A stretch of DNA of 8,262 nt, taken from contig CAYUKA010000051.1 in assembly GCA_964445195.1 (NCBI GenBank), positions 1 to 8,262 on the forward strand, in the 5' to 3' direction. The stretch comes from UM-FILTER-47-13 sp964445195 (GTDB lineage Bacteria; Pseudomonadota; Alphaproteobacteria; Micavibrionales; Micavibrionaceae). Below, one piece after another: positions 7,433-8,262 of this stretch. A program made the position numbers and the translations under genes. Position 1 is the stretch's first letter. Each line of letters begins with the position of its first letter. The notes under the pieces are model-generated. The model was not told where the DNA came from, did no database searches, and saw only the letters and a program-made list of their open reading frames with translations.

Positions 7433-8176
7433 ATGATCGGCGTCATGATTATTGACCGTCATAGTGAATCGGGCAGTGTGATTTACTGGATTTTTATCGC
7501 CATCGCGCTGTTCGCGGCGCTGAGCTTTACCGTGTCACGGATCAACCGCAGCGGTAACACCCAGATCGGCGAGCTGACAACGATGCAAGCCACCGATATT
7601 ATGCAGTACAGCGCGGCAATTCAGCGCGGCGTGCGGGTTATGCGCGTTAACGGCGTTGATGACGGCGATATCTGTTTTCATACCGACCAGTGGGGCCACG
7701 CCGATTACGAGTTTACGCCGGAATGCGATGACTTCACCAACCGCGTCTTCGCGCGGGAGGGCGGCGGCATCGGGTTCCAGGAGGGGGTTGCAGACTGGTA
7801 CGATAGAACGCTGACCCTGCCGGCCGGGAATGCGGCATGGGTGTTTACCGGCGCTTATGAAATCGGCCAGGTCGGTACGGACGGGGCCGGGCCCGGCACA
7901 ACCGCGGCCAATGCCGACCTGATCATGGTGACGGCGCCGGTGATGGACGAGCTGTGCGAAGGTCTGAACCGGATGATCGGTTATACGGACGATCCAGCGC
8001 CGCCGGTTGTGGCGGACGGCACCTATGCCGCGCTGGCCGGGGCGGAATTTGCGGGTACGTTTGGCGGCGGCGCGGCGCGGCTGGGCAATCTCGGGCGCGA
8101 GCGCTGCGTCGCCGAAGATGACGGCAGCGGGGGCATCGCGCACTATATTTACTACAAGGTCATTCTGGCGCGGTAG
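7433..8176 (+). CDS. Pilin-like single-pass exported or anchored protein of unknown function
   Basis: A 247-residue protein with a short charged N-terminus (about residues 1-14, ending in HSESG), one hydrophobic helix at about 16-34 (SVIYWIFIAIALFAALSF) and a long hydrophilic domain. The layout is that of type IV pilin-like or pseudopilin-like proteins, with a possible cleavage after G14, but the +5 glutamate typical of true pilins is absent. Four cysteines lie in the soluble part (C81, C98, one in DELCEGLNR, one in RERCVAE) and could form disulfides outside the cytoplasm. It is rich in Gly and Asp, has a GGG turn near 110-112 and a WVFTG motif. It recalls uncharacterised alphaproteobacterial proteins that share a GSVIY-type helix, FTG and LCxxxN motifs; this is from memory. 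No good ribosome-binding site precedes 7433; the ATG at 7445 is an equal candidate. Confidence 0.75.
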   Translation: MIGVMIIDRHSESGSVIYWIFIAIALFAALSFTVSRINRSGNTQIGELTTMQATDIMQYSAAIQRGVRVMRVNGVDDGDICFHTDQWGHADYEFTPECDDFTNRVFAREGGGIGFQEGVADWYDRTLTLPAGNAAWVFTGAYEIGQVGTDGAGPGTTAANADLIMVTAPVMDELCEGLNRMIGYTDDPAPPVVADGTYAALAGAEFAGTFGGGAARLGNLGRERCVAEDDGSGGIAHYIYYKVILAR

Positions 8177-8262
8177 GCTGGCTGCTCCGTCATTGCGAGG
8201 AACTGGCCTGAGAGTCTGTTTCAAAACTCTCTCTTATTGCTTTCCCCGTGAAAACGGGGACT
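8177..8262. repeat. Hairpins and a TCATTGCGAGG fragment at the right edge
   Basis: After the stop of the pilin-like gene come CGTCATTGCGAGGAA (8188-8202), resembling the start of a dispersed intergenic repeat common in bacterial genomes, then GAGAGT (8210-8215) pairing with ACTCTC (8226-8231), a possible weak terminator, and a seven-pair hairpin TCCCCGT-GAAA-ACGGGGA (8243-8260) with a GNRA loop. The last feature may belong to an element that continues beyond the window. Confidence 0.4.

Overview
The window looks like a chromosomal segment of an alphaproteobacterium. It is GC-rich in genes and AT-rich between them, and the proteins resemble alphaproteobacterial families: a LuxO/NtrC-like regulator, a DUF-like HtpX relative starting near an SHIWNNN motif, PepF, a WxTQ-type BI-1 protein and a pilin-like protein with a GSVIY start. 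The exact order cannot be fixed from sequence reading alone; a Micavibrio-like lineage is only a guess. Nothing looks like a phage, plasmid or CRISPR locus.

Layout, left to right. A tRNA-Ala(GGC) is cut by the left edge (minus strand). Next is a complete sigma-54-dependent response regulator (minus strand, 171-1727) with its own terminator and a mutable 9-bp repeat in its C-terminal codons. It faces a divergent M48/HtpX-like membrane protease (plus, 1925-3016) across a 197-bp regulatory gap that contains a 9-bp inverted repeat. The protease is convergent with an M3 oligoendopeptidase F (minus, 3107-4987), and a 101-bp palindromic element sits exactly between their stop codons. A second divergent promoter region (4988-5204) separates PepF from a Bax-inhibitor-1 family membrane protein (plus, 5205-5933), which ends in a strong rho-independent terminator. 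A 145-bp MITE-like element with perfect 16-bp terminal inverted repeats follows. Then comes a minus-strand gene (6168-7055) encoding a receiver-like domain fused to a guanine/nucleoside-deaminase-like domain. A 377-bp AT-rich gap holds a possible 24-codon ORF, hairpins and an orphan plus-strand terminator. The window ends with a pilin-like secreted or anchored protein (plus, 7433-8176) and short hairpins at the right edge.

How the genes may work together. HtpX-type M48 proteases, oligoendopeptidases and YccA/BI-1 proteins are all known from membrane-protein quality control and peptide turnover, so the middle of the window can be read as a loose envelope-maintenance neighbourhood. They are not one operon: strands alternate and each has its own signals.

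The most unusual object is the 295-residue fusion at 6168-7055. Its receiver domain keeps the acidic pair but has Ala where the phosphoacceptor Asp should be and Thr where the conserved Lys should be. Its deaminase domain keeps the HAE motif but has lost both zinc-binding cysteines of the PCxxC motif. It therefore looks like a doubly degenerate sensor/effector protein, probably a binding or scaffolding protein rather than a phosphorylated enzyme. The BI-1 protein similarly lacks both aspartates of the family's di-aspartyl pH/calcium site.
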